A stretch of DNA of 64,000 nt, taken from contig NC_035169.2 of the NCBI RefSeq assembly GCF_001659605.2, forward strand, positions 12,935,999-12,999,998, in the 5' to 3' direction. The position numbers and the translations under genes were made by a program. The notes under the pieces are model-generated. The model made no database searches. It saw nothing but the letters and a program-made list of their open reading frames with translations, and had not been told where the DNA came from. Each line of letters opens with the position of its first letter. Within the stretch, counting starts at the first letter, position 1. Source of the stretch: Manihot esculenta. Its lineage: Eukaryota > Streptophyta > Magnoliopsida > Malpighiales > Euphorbiaceae. Below, in pieces: positions 55,694 to 64,000 of the stretch.

Positions 55694-57264
55694 GCCGGAA
55701 ATCACTTGGCAGTTTGTCCCACATTTCAGCAGTGAGGAGACCAGTGGTGAGGCAGTTCTTCGAGCTCATTAATGAAGGTTTGTTGTTTGAGTTGTCTGGT
55801 ACAGGTGCTTTGATTGCCCAGATGAGAGTGGCACCCGTGTTTCTGGAGCAGGTGGCTAAGAAACAGCACGAGGACCTAGAGTTAGTAAAGATTGCCAGGA
55901 CTGTTCAGTCAGGCAAGAACAAAGAGTTCAGATTTGATAGCAAGGGGATCCTCCGCTATGGGAATAGATTGTGTGTACCAGATGACGTAGGTCTGAAGGG
56001 AGACATTATGAGGGAAGCTCATAATGCCAGATACAGTGTTCACCCTGGAGCCACCAAAATGTATCAAGATCTGAAAAGAGTTTATTGGTGGCTAGCTATG
56101 AAAAGAGAAGTGACACAGTTCGTGTCAGCCTGCGAAATATGTCAGAGGGTGAAGCTGGAACATCAGAAGCCGGCTAGAACGCTTAATCCACTACCTATTC
56201 CAGAGTGGAAATGGGAGAATATAGCTATGGACTTCGTGGTGGGGCTACCGGCAACGTCCAACAGATTGGACTCCATATGGGTGATTGTGGACAGACTGAC
56301 CAAATCTGCTCACTTCATCCCTGTCAGGAGTGGCTATTTTGTGGACAAGTTAGCGCAGGTGTATGTTGATGAGATTGTCAGGTTGCATGGGGTTCCTATT
56401 TCAATAGTGTCTGATAGAGGACCCCAGTTCACCTCCAGGTTTTGGTGGAGTCTGCAGAGTGCTATGGGTACCAGGCTAGACTTCAGCACTGCTTTCCATC
56501 CTCAGACGGACGGACAATCAGAGAGGACCATCCAGACAATAGAGGATATGCTCAGAATGTGCGTGCTAGATTTTGGCGGTTCTTGGAGGCAGCATCTACC
56601 CTTGGTGGAGTTTGCCTACAATAACAGCTATCATGCTAGTATAGGGATGGCTCCATATGAAGCTTTGTATGGAAGGAAGTGTAGGTCACCTGTCTGCTGG
56701 GAGGAAGTTGGAGAAAGGGCCTTGGCAGGGCCTGAGCTTGTAGAGATCACCAGCAGGGTGGTGCCCATAATCAGAGAAAGGATCAAGACGGCTGTGAGCA
56801 GGCAAAAGAGTTATACAGATATCCGCAGAAGGCAAGTAGAGTTTCAGGTGGGGGATTTGGTATTGCTCAAAGTGTCTCCGATGAAAGGGGTGGTTCGGTT
56901 CGGGAAGAAAGGTAAGCTAGCTCCACGGTACATCGGACCCTTTGAAATCTTGCAAAAGATCGGGAATGTATCGTATAAGCTGGATTTACCTGCTTCTATG
57001 GAGAGAATCCATCCGGTTTTCCATGTTTCTATGTTACGGAAGTTTGTATCTGATCCGGGTAAGGTTCTTAGTGAGTCTGATGTTGAGATTCAAGAAGATC
57101 TCACCTATGTTGAGCAGCCAGTATGGATCCTAGACACCCAGATCAGAAAGTTGAGAAACAAGGAAATCCCGATGGTGAAAGTCCTTTGGAATCACCACAA
57201 CATCGAAGAGTGTACCTGGGAGACACGGGAGTCCATGCTCCAGCAATATCCTCATCTCTTCTAA
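55690..57264 (+). CDS. Element H integrase with chromodomain-like tail (open frame)
   Basis: The open frame begins at 55678 with five junction residues, and homology starts at [11 protein letters not shown], the segment after RNase H. It has the zinc domain ([10 protein letters not shown] and CEIC), catalytic core ([23 protein letters not shown] carrying D, D, E), a GPF-type C-terminal domain (IGPFEIL) and the chromodomain-like end VLWNHHNIEECTWE. About 524 codons with no stop. It is in a different frame from the upstream protease. With no start of its own except the ATG at the junction (55678), it is probably untranslated unless by internal initiation. Confidence 0.82.
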   Translation, partial: LSRKSLGSLSHISAVRRPVVRQFFELINEGLLFELSGTGALIAQMRVAPVFLEQVAKKQHEDLELVKIARTVQSGKNKEFRFDSKGILRYGNRLCVPDDVGLKGDIMREAHNARYSVHPGATKMYQDLKRVYWWLAMKREVTQFVSACEICQRVKLEHQKPARTLNPLPIPEWKWENIAMDFVVGLPATSNRLDSIWVIVDRLTKSAHFIPVRSGYFVDKLAQVYVDEIVRLHGVPISIVSDRGPQFTSRFWWSLQSAMGTRLDFSTAFHPQTDGQSERTIQTIEDMLRMCVLDFGGSWRQHLPLVEFAYNNSYHASIGMAPYEALYGRKCRSPVCWEEVGERALAGPELVEITSRVVPIIRERIKTAVSRQKSYTDIRRRQVEFQVGDLVLLKVSPMKGVVRFGKKGKLAPRYIGPFEILQKIGNVSYKLDLPASMERIHPVFHVSMLRKFVSDPGKVLSESDVEIQEDLTYVEQPVWILDTQIRKLRNKEIPMVKVLWNHHNIEECTWETRESMLQQYPHLF

Positions 57265-57349
57265 GGTTAGTGTTTTGTGTTTTGTGTGTATGTTGATGTT
57301 TTATGCTATGCATGTGTTGTTTGGCGAAGATTCGGGGACAAATGTTCTT

Positions 57350-57362
57350 AAGGGGGGAAGAA
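57350..57362 (+). other. Polypurine tract of element H
   Basis: AAGGGGGGAAGAA immediately before the 3' LTR. Confidence 0.88.
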
Positions 57363-59683
57363 TGTAATACCCGGCTAGACTCCGGTATCGGAATTCCTAC
57401 CGTCCGGTGGAATCTCGGATGTCGAAAACCTCTAGAAGGGTAAAATCATGTTTTTATAAAATGTTTTAATGTATTTTATGATTTTAAGAAAGAAGGAAAT
57501 TGAGTTTTGAATGAAAAAGACCATGGAGGCATTTCCAGGTTCGGCCGCTGAACCTCATGTTCGGCCGCCGAACTTGCATGAGTTTTGGAGGCACCTTAGG
57601 TTGCCGAAGGGTGGTCTGGCCAGCCCTATATAAGGACTCCATGGCCGAAACGGGTGAGTTTTCTCCCCATTTTCGGCCACGGTGAGTTCATGCTCTCCCA
57701 TGGTTGTTTTTGAGGATTTTTCCTCCAATCTTTCAAGTTTTAACAAGTGTTTGCTTGGCTTTTGAAGATTTGTGAACTTTGAGCAAGTTTTGGAGCTTGG
57801 AGACTCAAGGAGCTAGATCTCCCCCATCTCCGAGTTGGATCGTCTTTCCTCTCGATCTTCAAGAGGTAAGCTTAGATCCCACCTTTCTTTCATGTTTTAA
57901 ATGAGTTTTATGAAAGTTTATGGGGTAGAAATGCATGTTTAGGTTATTATTGAGTTTATGGTTAATGTTGAGTTTTTTAGCAATGTATGTTGTATATGTA
58001 TGTTTGATGTGTTGTAGTTGGGGTTTAGGATAGTTTGAGACCCCTATATGCTTGTTGGTTTGAGTTTGCTTGTTGTAGAATAGGTAAATGCATGATTGAA
58101 TGGTTTGGGAGGCAAATGTGCATTGAGGAGGCTGAGTTCTGCCCTTTGGAAGAACTCAGGTTCGACAGCCGAAAGGACTTTCGGCCGCCGAACCTGCCTA
58201 TGGAGGCAAGCGTTTGGCTGCCGAACCCTGCCCTCGAAAGTGGACTTTCGGCTCTGGAAGGGAGTTTCGGCCGCTGAAGGTGCTGCCGAACATGCATGAG
58301 TTTTGTCTCTGGGAGGAACTTTCGACCGCCGAAAGTGCCGCCGAAGGTGCATGACTTTCGGCTTTGGAGGGACTTTCGGCCGCCGAACCTGCCACCGAAA
58401 GTACCCTGTTGAGCCTTCCTTTGCATGTTTTCTATGATTGTATTAAGGTGTTTTAGGGGGTTTTTGGGGAGTATTTTAGAGTCATGTTCATGTATGTTTG
58501 GTCCCTTATTTGAGTCCACCTGTGTAGGTTCGGACCCGAGGAACCAAGGACCCCAACAGTGAGTCAGCTGCTTCAGTATCTTGTCAGAGCTAGCTAGAGG
58601 TGAGTAGAATGACTCTTTACGTTTTAAAGCAAACAATGAAAGTTTTAGCATGATTCACGCATCATGAATACCATGAGATATATTAGGTTGTTTACATTAG
58701 AATTCACGAATATGTTGCATTTCGTATTATGTTGTTGATGTGGATGAATATTGAATGATCCATTAGTCCTCGTATGATATGGTATGATATGATGATAATA
58801 TGGTATGGAAGTCCGGGAAGACCCATTCTACGTCCCTGGCACTATGTAAGAGAAAGACCAGGAAGATCCATTCTACGTCCCTGGCATATTGGAATGTTAT
58901 GATATGTTATGTAAGAGGAAGTCTAGGAAGACCCATTCTACGTCCCTGGCACTATGTAAGAGAAAGACCAGGAAGACCCATTCTACGTCCCTGGCATATT
59001 AGAATGTTATGATATGTTATGTAAGAGGAAGTCTAGGAAGACCCATTCTACGTCCCTGGCACTATTGGATATGTAGAGGACTATTGGTGACAAGTTCATC
59101 ATTAACGTGATTTGTTTGTGATGTGATGCATTTCATGAAAGTATAAACTCTCAATATAATGTTTTATTATTCTGCTCACTGGGCTCTTGTAGCTCACCCC
59201 ATTTCCCTAATCCCCCAGGTCTGCAGGTACAGGATAGGCCAAGAGGTCAAGAAGAGTAAAGTTATGTCTATGTAATAGCTAGTTGTGGACATGATGAATT
59301 GTAAAGTATTGAATAGTCATGTAATGATGATATTGAGGATTAGAATTGTGCTTGACCCTATGTGTATGGCTATCCCCTTTGATACATGATCTATAAAATG
59401 TTTTATGAGGTTTATGTTTAACCAAGTTTAATGTATGTTATGTTACCCCATTGGAGCATTTGATGAGGGCTCCAGTGTGGGGTTTATGCTTATGAGTTGT
59501 GCATGCACAGGTTAAACTTGGTAAAAGAAGGAAGGAAAAAGTTCAAAATTTTTATGTATATGTTGATCATGTATGGGATTATACAGGTTTACAGGTTGTA
59601 TGTCTGGCTTGCTACGGGTCCCGGCGGCCTTAAGCCGATCTGGATCCTAACGCCGGTAGCGGTTCGATTTTCGGGTCGTTACA
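57363..59683 (+). repeat. Element H 3' LTR (2321 bp)
   Basis: Collinear with the 5' LTR but 114 bp longer. It has five rather than three copies of the AAGACCCATTCTACGTCCCTGG repeat (58808-59070), from one extra two-unit duplication. Confidence 0.9.
58808..59070 (+). repeat. Five-unit CCCATTCTACGTCCCTGG array in the H 3' LTR
   Basis: Units alternate between GTC(C/T)(A/G)GGAAG and AGACCAGGAAG starts, spaced about 55 bp. A two-unit block of about 114 bp is duplicated relative to the 5' LTR. Confidence 0.88.
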
Positions 59684-60686
59684 TATTCGAAAGTCAGGCA
59701 CTTTCGGGGGCAAGGTTCGGCAGCCGAAAGCCTTCACAGACCCAAAAGTCACTAACCTTCAGGGGCAAGTTTGGCGGCCGAAACTCCCCTCCAGAGCCGA
59801 AAGTCCATGCTTTCGGGGGTAGTTTAGGCGGCCAAAGGCTGCCTCTACAGGCAGGTTCGGCGGCCGAACCTAGGTTCTCCAAAATGGCAGAATCCGATTC
59901 CGCCCTATGCATTTCAGCCCCAAAACTCTCCAAAACACACACCTAGCTTCCTACAACATGCATTCTCACACCCACATGCATAAGGGGCATAAAACTAACT
60001 TAAGCCCCAACAAACAACAACAAAAACATCACAAGGGCATACATTTAACATAAAGCTAACATAAACCCTTAAAACATAGATCTAACCTAATCATGCATAC
60101 TAACCCTTAACCCCTTTTCAAAACTCATTTAAAGCACAAGAATAGGTGAGGATCTACACTTACCTCTTGAAGATCGAGAGTAGATGTGATACGAACTCGG
60201 AGATGAGGAGAAAACAGTCTCCGGAGGTCTCCAAGCTTAAAACTTCGATTTAAGCTTAAAAACTTCAAAAACAAGATAAAAACTCATAAAAATCTTGAGA
60301 GATTTGAAGGAAAAACACAAGATCATCAAGGGGTGGCGGAGACTCACCTTGCCCGGAAATAGAGAGAGAAAACTCGCCCATTTTCGGACAGGGGGCCTTT
60401 TATAGGTGGCCGGCCAGGCCACCTTCGGGGGCCAAAGGAGCTTCCGAAACCACCCCATGTTCGGCCGAACATGAGGTTCGGCGGCCAAACCTGGGCCTTT
60501 CCCTCAATCTCTTCTCTTTTCTTCTTTAAAACTTTTAACTCAAAACCAAACAATAAAACCATAAAAATCATTTTGTAAAAACATATTTTACCTTTTTAGA
60601 GGTTTCGGTGCCCGAGATTCCGAATTTCGACAGAGATTCCATCGGAAAGTTAGAATTTCGACGCCGGAGTCTAGTCGGGTATTACA

Positions 60687-62173
60687 CCTAGTCTTTCGGG
60701 ACGTAGAATGGGAAGCCCTGGTCTTTTCGTATCATATCATATCATAATATCTCGAAGGCTAGTGGGTCATCCAATATCCATCCACATCAACAGTAAATTA
60801 TGCAATGCATCATCTTCATGAATTCTAATGCAAACATCCTAATATATATAAACATGGCATTCGTGATGTATGAACATGCTTAAAAGTTTAGTTACTTTAA
60901 AAAGATGGTTCAGTTCTACTCAACTTTGGCTGACGTTCACCTAACACTAACGCAGCTAACTCACTGTAGGCCTCTATGGTCTCCCAGGTCCGATCCTACA
61001 TAGATGGACTCAAATGAGGGACCAAACATAACCATTACATGACTCTAAACAACTCCCCAAAAACCCCTTAAAACATACCAAAGCATGCATATAAAATAAG
61101 CAGAAAAAGGCTGGGCAGGGGACTTTCAGCGGCAGGTTCAGTGGCCGAAGGTCCCTCACAGATCCGAAAGTCAGGGACTTTCGGGGGCAGGTTCAGCGGC
61201 CTAAACCCTTCACAGATCCGAAAGTCAGCAACCTTCGAGGGCAAGTTCGGCGGCCTAAACCCCTTCGTAGATTCGAAAGTCCATGCTTTCGGGGGCAGGT
61301 TAAGCGGCCAAAAGGCTACCTCCACAAGCAGGTTCGGCGGCCAAACCTGGGTTCTCCAGCAAGGCAGAACCCTATTCTGCCCTATGTACACAGCCACCAA
61401 AACACTCCAATCCTCACACCCAACAACTGAAACACATGCATACTCATTCATCAAGCATAAGGGCATAAAAACTAGCCTAATCCCCAACAAGCAACAACAA
61501 AAACCTCATAAGAGCAACCATTCATTAATAACCCAATTCAAACCCTAAAACTTTTAGATCTAACCATTTCATGCATTATTAACCCTTAACCCTTTCTTAA
61601 AACTTAATTAAAACATAGAAAAGGCAAGGATCTAACTTACCTCTTGGAGATCTAAGGGTGACAGCAACCCCTACGTGGAGATGAGGTAAAACGGTCTTCG
61701 GAGGTCTCCAAAGTTCAAAAACTTGAATTCAAGCTCAAATCTTCAAAAACAAGGAAAACTCATAAATCTTGTAAGAAGATTGAAGGAAAAACAATAAGAG
61801 CACCCAAAGAAGGCAATGAGTCACCTCTGCCCGAAAATGGAGAGAAAAACTCTCTCATTTTTGAGCTGAAGGCCTCTTATAGGTGGCTGGAAAAACCACC
61901 TTCAGCAGCTGAACAGGAACCACCTTCGGCGGCCTAAAGTAGCCTCCCTTCTTCGGCCGAACTTGAAGGTTTGGCGGCCGAACATGGGGTTTTCCTTCAA
62001 CACTCTTCTCTTTCTTTTTAACACAAAACTTTCAAAGAAAAAGTTTCAAATTCATTTTATGAAAATCTTATTTTACCCTTCTAAGGAGATTCTAGCTTCG
62101 GAAATTTCGGACTCAAACGGGGATTCCATCGGAAGGTTGGAATTTCGACGTTGGAGCTTAGCCAAGTATTATA
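60687..62173 (-). repeat. Partial Tekay/Del-type LTR (element I)
   Basis: On the minus strand it starts TATAATACTTGGC at 62173 (relatives TGTAATACCCGGC) and runs through a TATA box near 61881, the donor CCAAGAG/GTAAGTT at 61640, a TTCGG array (61115-61345) and the acceptor CTATGTAG to 60687. There element G is inserted. The distal part is not present. Confidence 0.82.
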
Positions 62174-62802
62174 TATAGTCTCAAATCGTTTCTTTAAACA
62201 AGAAGATGTTCTAGATATTATTAGTGCAAATTGAACATTTTGAATGTATAGAAAAAAAACTCAAAGTTACAAAATCATCCTTCATAATTTAAGGAAAAAG
62301 AAGAACGTACCATCAAAAAAGGAATGACCAGCAATACAGAGGCTTGAGTATGAGAAAGCTTAACTTAACTTTGTCGATATCCCGAATCTATATTTGAATT
62401 CATTTTCTATACCCTCTTTACATTTTGATTTGTCATTATTATTTTGTTTTCGCTTTTGATTTTTTATTACCTTTTCTTGATCTTGCAGTCGTGTGTAAAT
62501 AAAGCCTGTTGGATATAAACTTGATTTTTAATCATGATTATAGTAAAAATTTTCAGTTTTAGTTGACAAAAACCCAAGTTTTAAATTTATTGCAATTATA
62601 GTTAATTTCTAAGATAATTTATCCAATTGGATATAATAACAGTTTAAAAATTTACAGATAATCACTACTATAGCCAAAACTTACATATTATACCCAAAAC
62701 TTTTATTTATTTATTTATTTTTTGCAATTATAGTGATCTCTTAAAATAATTTTAACCAATTTTAAATTTGTACAAAGTATCAAGCCAAATGTTATTTATT
62801 GA
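62174..62802. other. Unassigned AT-rich stretch
   Basis: No LTR, coding or repeat similarity to the rest of the window. It could be host sequence between insertions or an unrecognised element. No open frame or convincing promoter is seen. Confidence 0.5.
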
Positions 62803-63360
62803 TGATGTAAGCACACAAAAAATGATGAGCTAACATTACCTCAAGGACCAATTACAAGGTTGAGATTCAAAAAGTTGAAGGAAGCATTTCAAGGATTCAT
62901 GAAGTGATATGTTGAAACTTTGAAAGTTCATTTTGAAGTTGAAGAATAATTTGGCCATTCCAAGTCAATTAGGCCGAATGTATTCGTATTGACGATTCAA
63001 ATTTTATATTTGCATTAATAGATTTCTCATCACTAATTCAATAGTGGGTAGTTATTTAGCAGTTGATAGTTAACCAGTAGTGAGTAGTTATCCAGTAGTG
63101 AGTAGTGGCATAGATCATGGGTCTATGCATAGTAGTAGATAGTGACAAAGATCATGGTTTTTTATTTAGGTTTTTACTTATTTTCTTTTTCTAATTAGGC
63201 TAGGCTACCCTAGGGTATATAAAACATCTCTTTTTCTATATTGTAGACAGATCATCAATTATTCAATATAATTATTTTACGCGATTCTTCTTTGAGAGTT
63301 TAAGAAAGATATTGGTTCTTAACATTACATCACGAATAAGGTTTGATATTAACTTATATG
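62803..63360 (+). repeat. Partial LTR of the element A family
   Basis: Begins TGATGTAAGCAC and follows the A LTR with divergence (short GTAGTGG minisatellite at 63040-63150, TATATAAAA near 63217) until ACTTATATG. There another LTR enters. No pol sequence precedes it. Confidence 0.82.
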
Positions 63361-64000
63361 TGTAATACTCGGCTAGACTCCGGGGTTGGAATTCCAACTT
63401 TTCAATAAAATTCCCGTTGGAATCCGGAATCTCGGATACCGAAACCTCTTAGAAGGGTAAAATATGTTTTTACAAAATGTTTTTCATGATTTTATTGATT
63501 GGTTTTGAGTTAAAGTTTTAAAAATAAAAGAAAAATGTTTTTGAGGGATAAGCCCAGGTTCGGCCGCGGAACCTCATGTTCGGCTGCCAAACATGATGCT
63601 GCCGCGGGAGCCCTCTTTCGGCCCCGGAAGGTAGTCTGGCCAGCCACCTATAAGAGACCTCCAGTCCGAAAAATGGGGGAGTTTCTCTCTCAATTTTCGG
63701 GCAAAGGTGAGTTCTTGCCCTTCCTTCGATGATTTTGTATTTTTCCTTCAAATTTTTATGAGTTTTCGTTTATTTTTGAAGTTTTAAGCTTGAATCCAAA
63801 GTTTTAAAGCTTGGAGACCTCCGGAGACCGTTTTCCTCCTCATCTCCAAGTTTGGGCTACATCTAACCTTAGATCTTCAAGAGGTAAGTGTAGAACTAAA
63901 CTAATCTATTATTTTTAAAGTAATCAAACTTTTAAGTATGTTCATGTATCATGAATGCCATATTGTGAAATATGTTGTTGCATTAGAATTCACGAAAATG
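63361..64000 (+). repeat. Tekay/Del-type LTR running off the right edge
   Basis: Begins TGTAATACTCGGC. It has the CCAGCCACC box with TATAAGAG at 63649-63656 and the donor CAAGAG/GTAAGT at 63884. The remaining part lies outside the window. Confidence 0.82.

Larger units (their letters stand above)
51421..59683 (+). mobile_element. Element H: Tekay/Del chromovirus lacking reverse transcriptase and RNase H
   Basis: 8263 bp with perfect target duplication TATTC (51416-51420 and 59684-59688). LTRs are 2207 and 2321 bp. Gag and most of the protease are followed directly by the segment that normally lies after RNase H; about 1.5 kb are gone. Integrase and chromodomain remain open. The two LTRs differ by roughly 2% by eye, nearly all transitions. 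Confidence 0.92.
40215..60686 (-). mobile_element. Element G: 5' part of a Tekay/Del chromovirus, split by F and H
   Basis: Minus-strand element. The 5' LTR (50292-51420 plus 59689-60686) is followed by a decayed primer site near 50277-50290. The leader (50232-50291 joined to 40587-40791) and the start of gag (40586 down to 40215) come next. Everything beyond gag's first ~125 codons is lost at the scrambled junction. F lies in the leader and H in the LTR, each with a perfect duplication. The G 5' end lies in LTR I, so G is younger than I and older than F and H. Confidence 0.82.
50292..60686 (-). repeat. Element G 5' LTR, split by H
   Basis: Pieces 50292-51420 and 59689-60686 total 2127 bp. 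The plus strand runs from TGTAACGACC to GGGTATTACA. TATAAAAG is at 60404-60397 and the donor CAAGAG/GTAAGT at 60163 on the minus strand. The TTCGG array is split by H. Confidence 0.88.

Noticed and set aside
61141..61548. 135-aa plus-strand frame in LTR I
   Set aside because: Runs through the CG-rich array and adjacent LTR sequence opposite to the element direction; no domain.

Overview
The window is plant nuclear DNA made almost entirely of nested transposable elements. I found no host protein-coding gene, rRNA or tRNA. The elements are plant Ty3/gypsy LTR retrotransposons (gag zinc knuckles, retropepsins, reverse transcriptase, RNase H, HHCC/DDE integrase, chromodomain-like tails, initiator-Met primer sites) plus one CACTA (En/Spm) DNA transposon whose gene has plant-type introns. 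A dicot is likely. The CG-rich TTCGGCCGCCGAA arrays in the LTRs remind me of Euphorbiaceae such as cassava, but that is a weak guess. CRM-like and Athila-like elements together with heavy nesting suggest pericentromeric heterochromatin.

Left block (1-28754). Element A, a decayed CRM-like chromovirus (254-27570), holds everything else here. Its polymerase gene is interrupted by element B (4892-21160, minus strand, 5-bp duplication GGTAA), an Athila-type element that carries only gag and protease. B is interrupted in gag by element C1 (14887-18734, duplication AGAAT), and in its 3' LTR by a CACTA element (5300-12127). The 3' LTR of A holds two solo LTRs: one Tekay/Del-type (23022-25291) and one B-type (25691-27412). 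A fragment of another Athila integrase (27571-28754) follows.

Middle block (28755-40214). Element E is a degenerate Tekay/Del chromovirus. Its 3' LTR received C2, a second copy of the C family. C2 ends abruptly at about 40069 in a scrambled junction with a 145-bp scrap of B-type LTR.

Right block (40215-64000). Element G (minus strand, 5' part only) was hit twice. Element F (40792-50231, duplication ATCTA) entered its leader: it is complete, has an uninterrupted 1640-codon gag-pol frame, and its LTRs are nearly identical. Element H (51421-59683, duplication TATTC) entered its LTR: it has lost reverse transcriptase and RNase H but keeps an open integrase. G itself lies in an older LTR (60687-62173). 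About 630 bp of unassigned DNA follow, then an A-type LTR with another Tekay-type LTR inserted in it.

How they may work together (inference). F is the only element here that could be autonomous. B and C encode gag/protease parts only, so they would need reverse transcriptase and integrase from relatives: an Athila for B, a CRM-like element for C. The most interesting signals are the C family (gag fragment plus protease, with a reading frame running into the 3' LTR), the independent reduction of B to gag plus protease, the intact element F, and a conserved set of apparent splice sites inside the long Tekay-type LTRs that would place two CG-rich or hairpin repeat arrays in introns.
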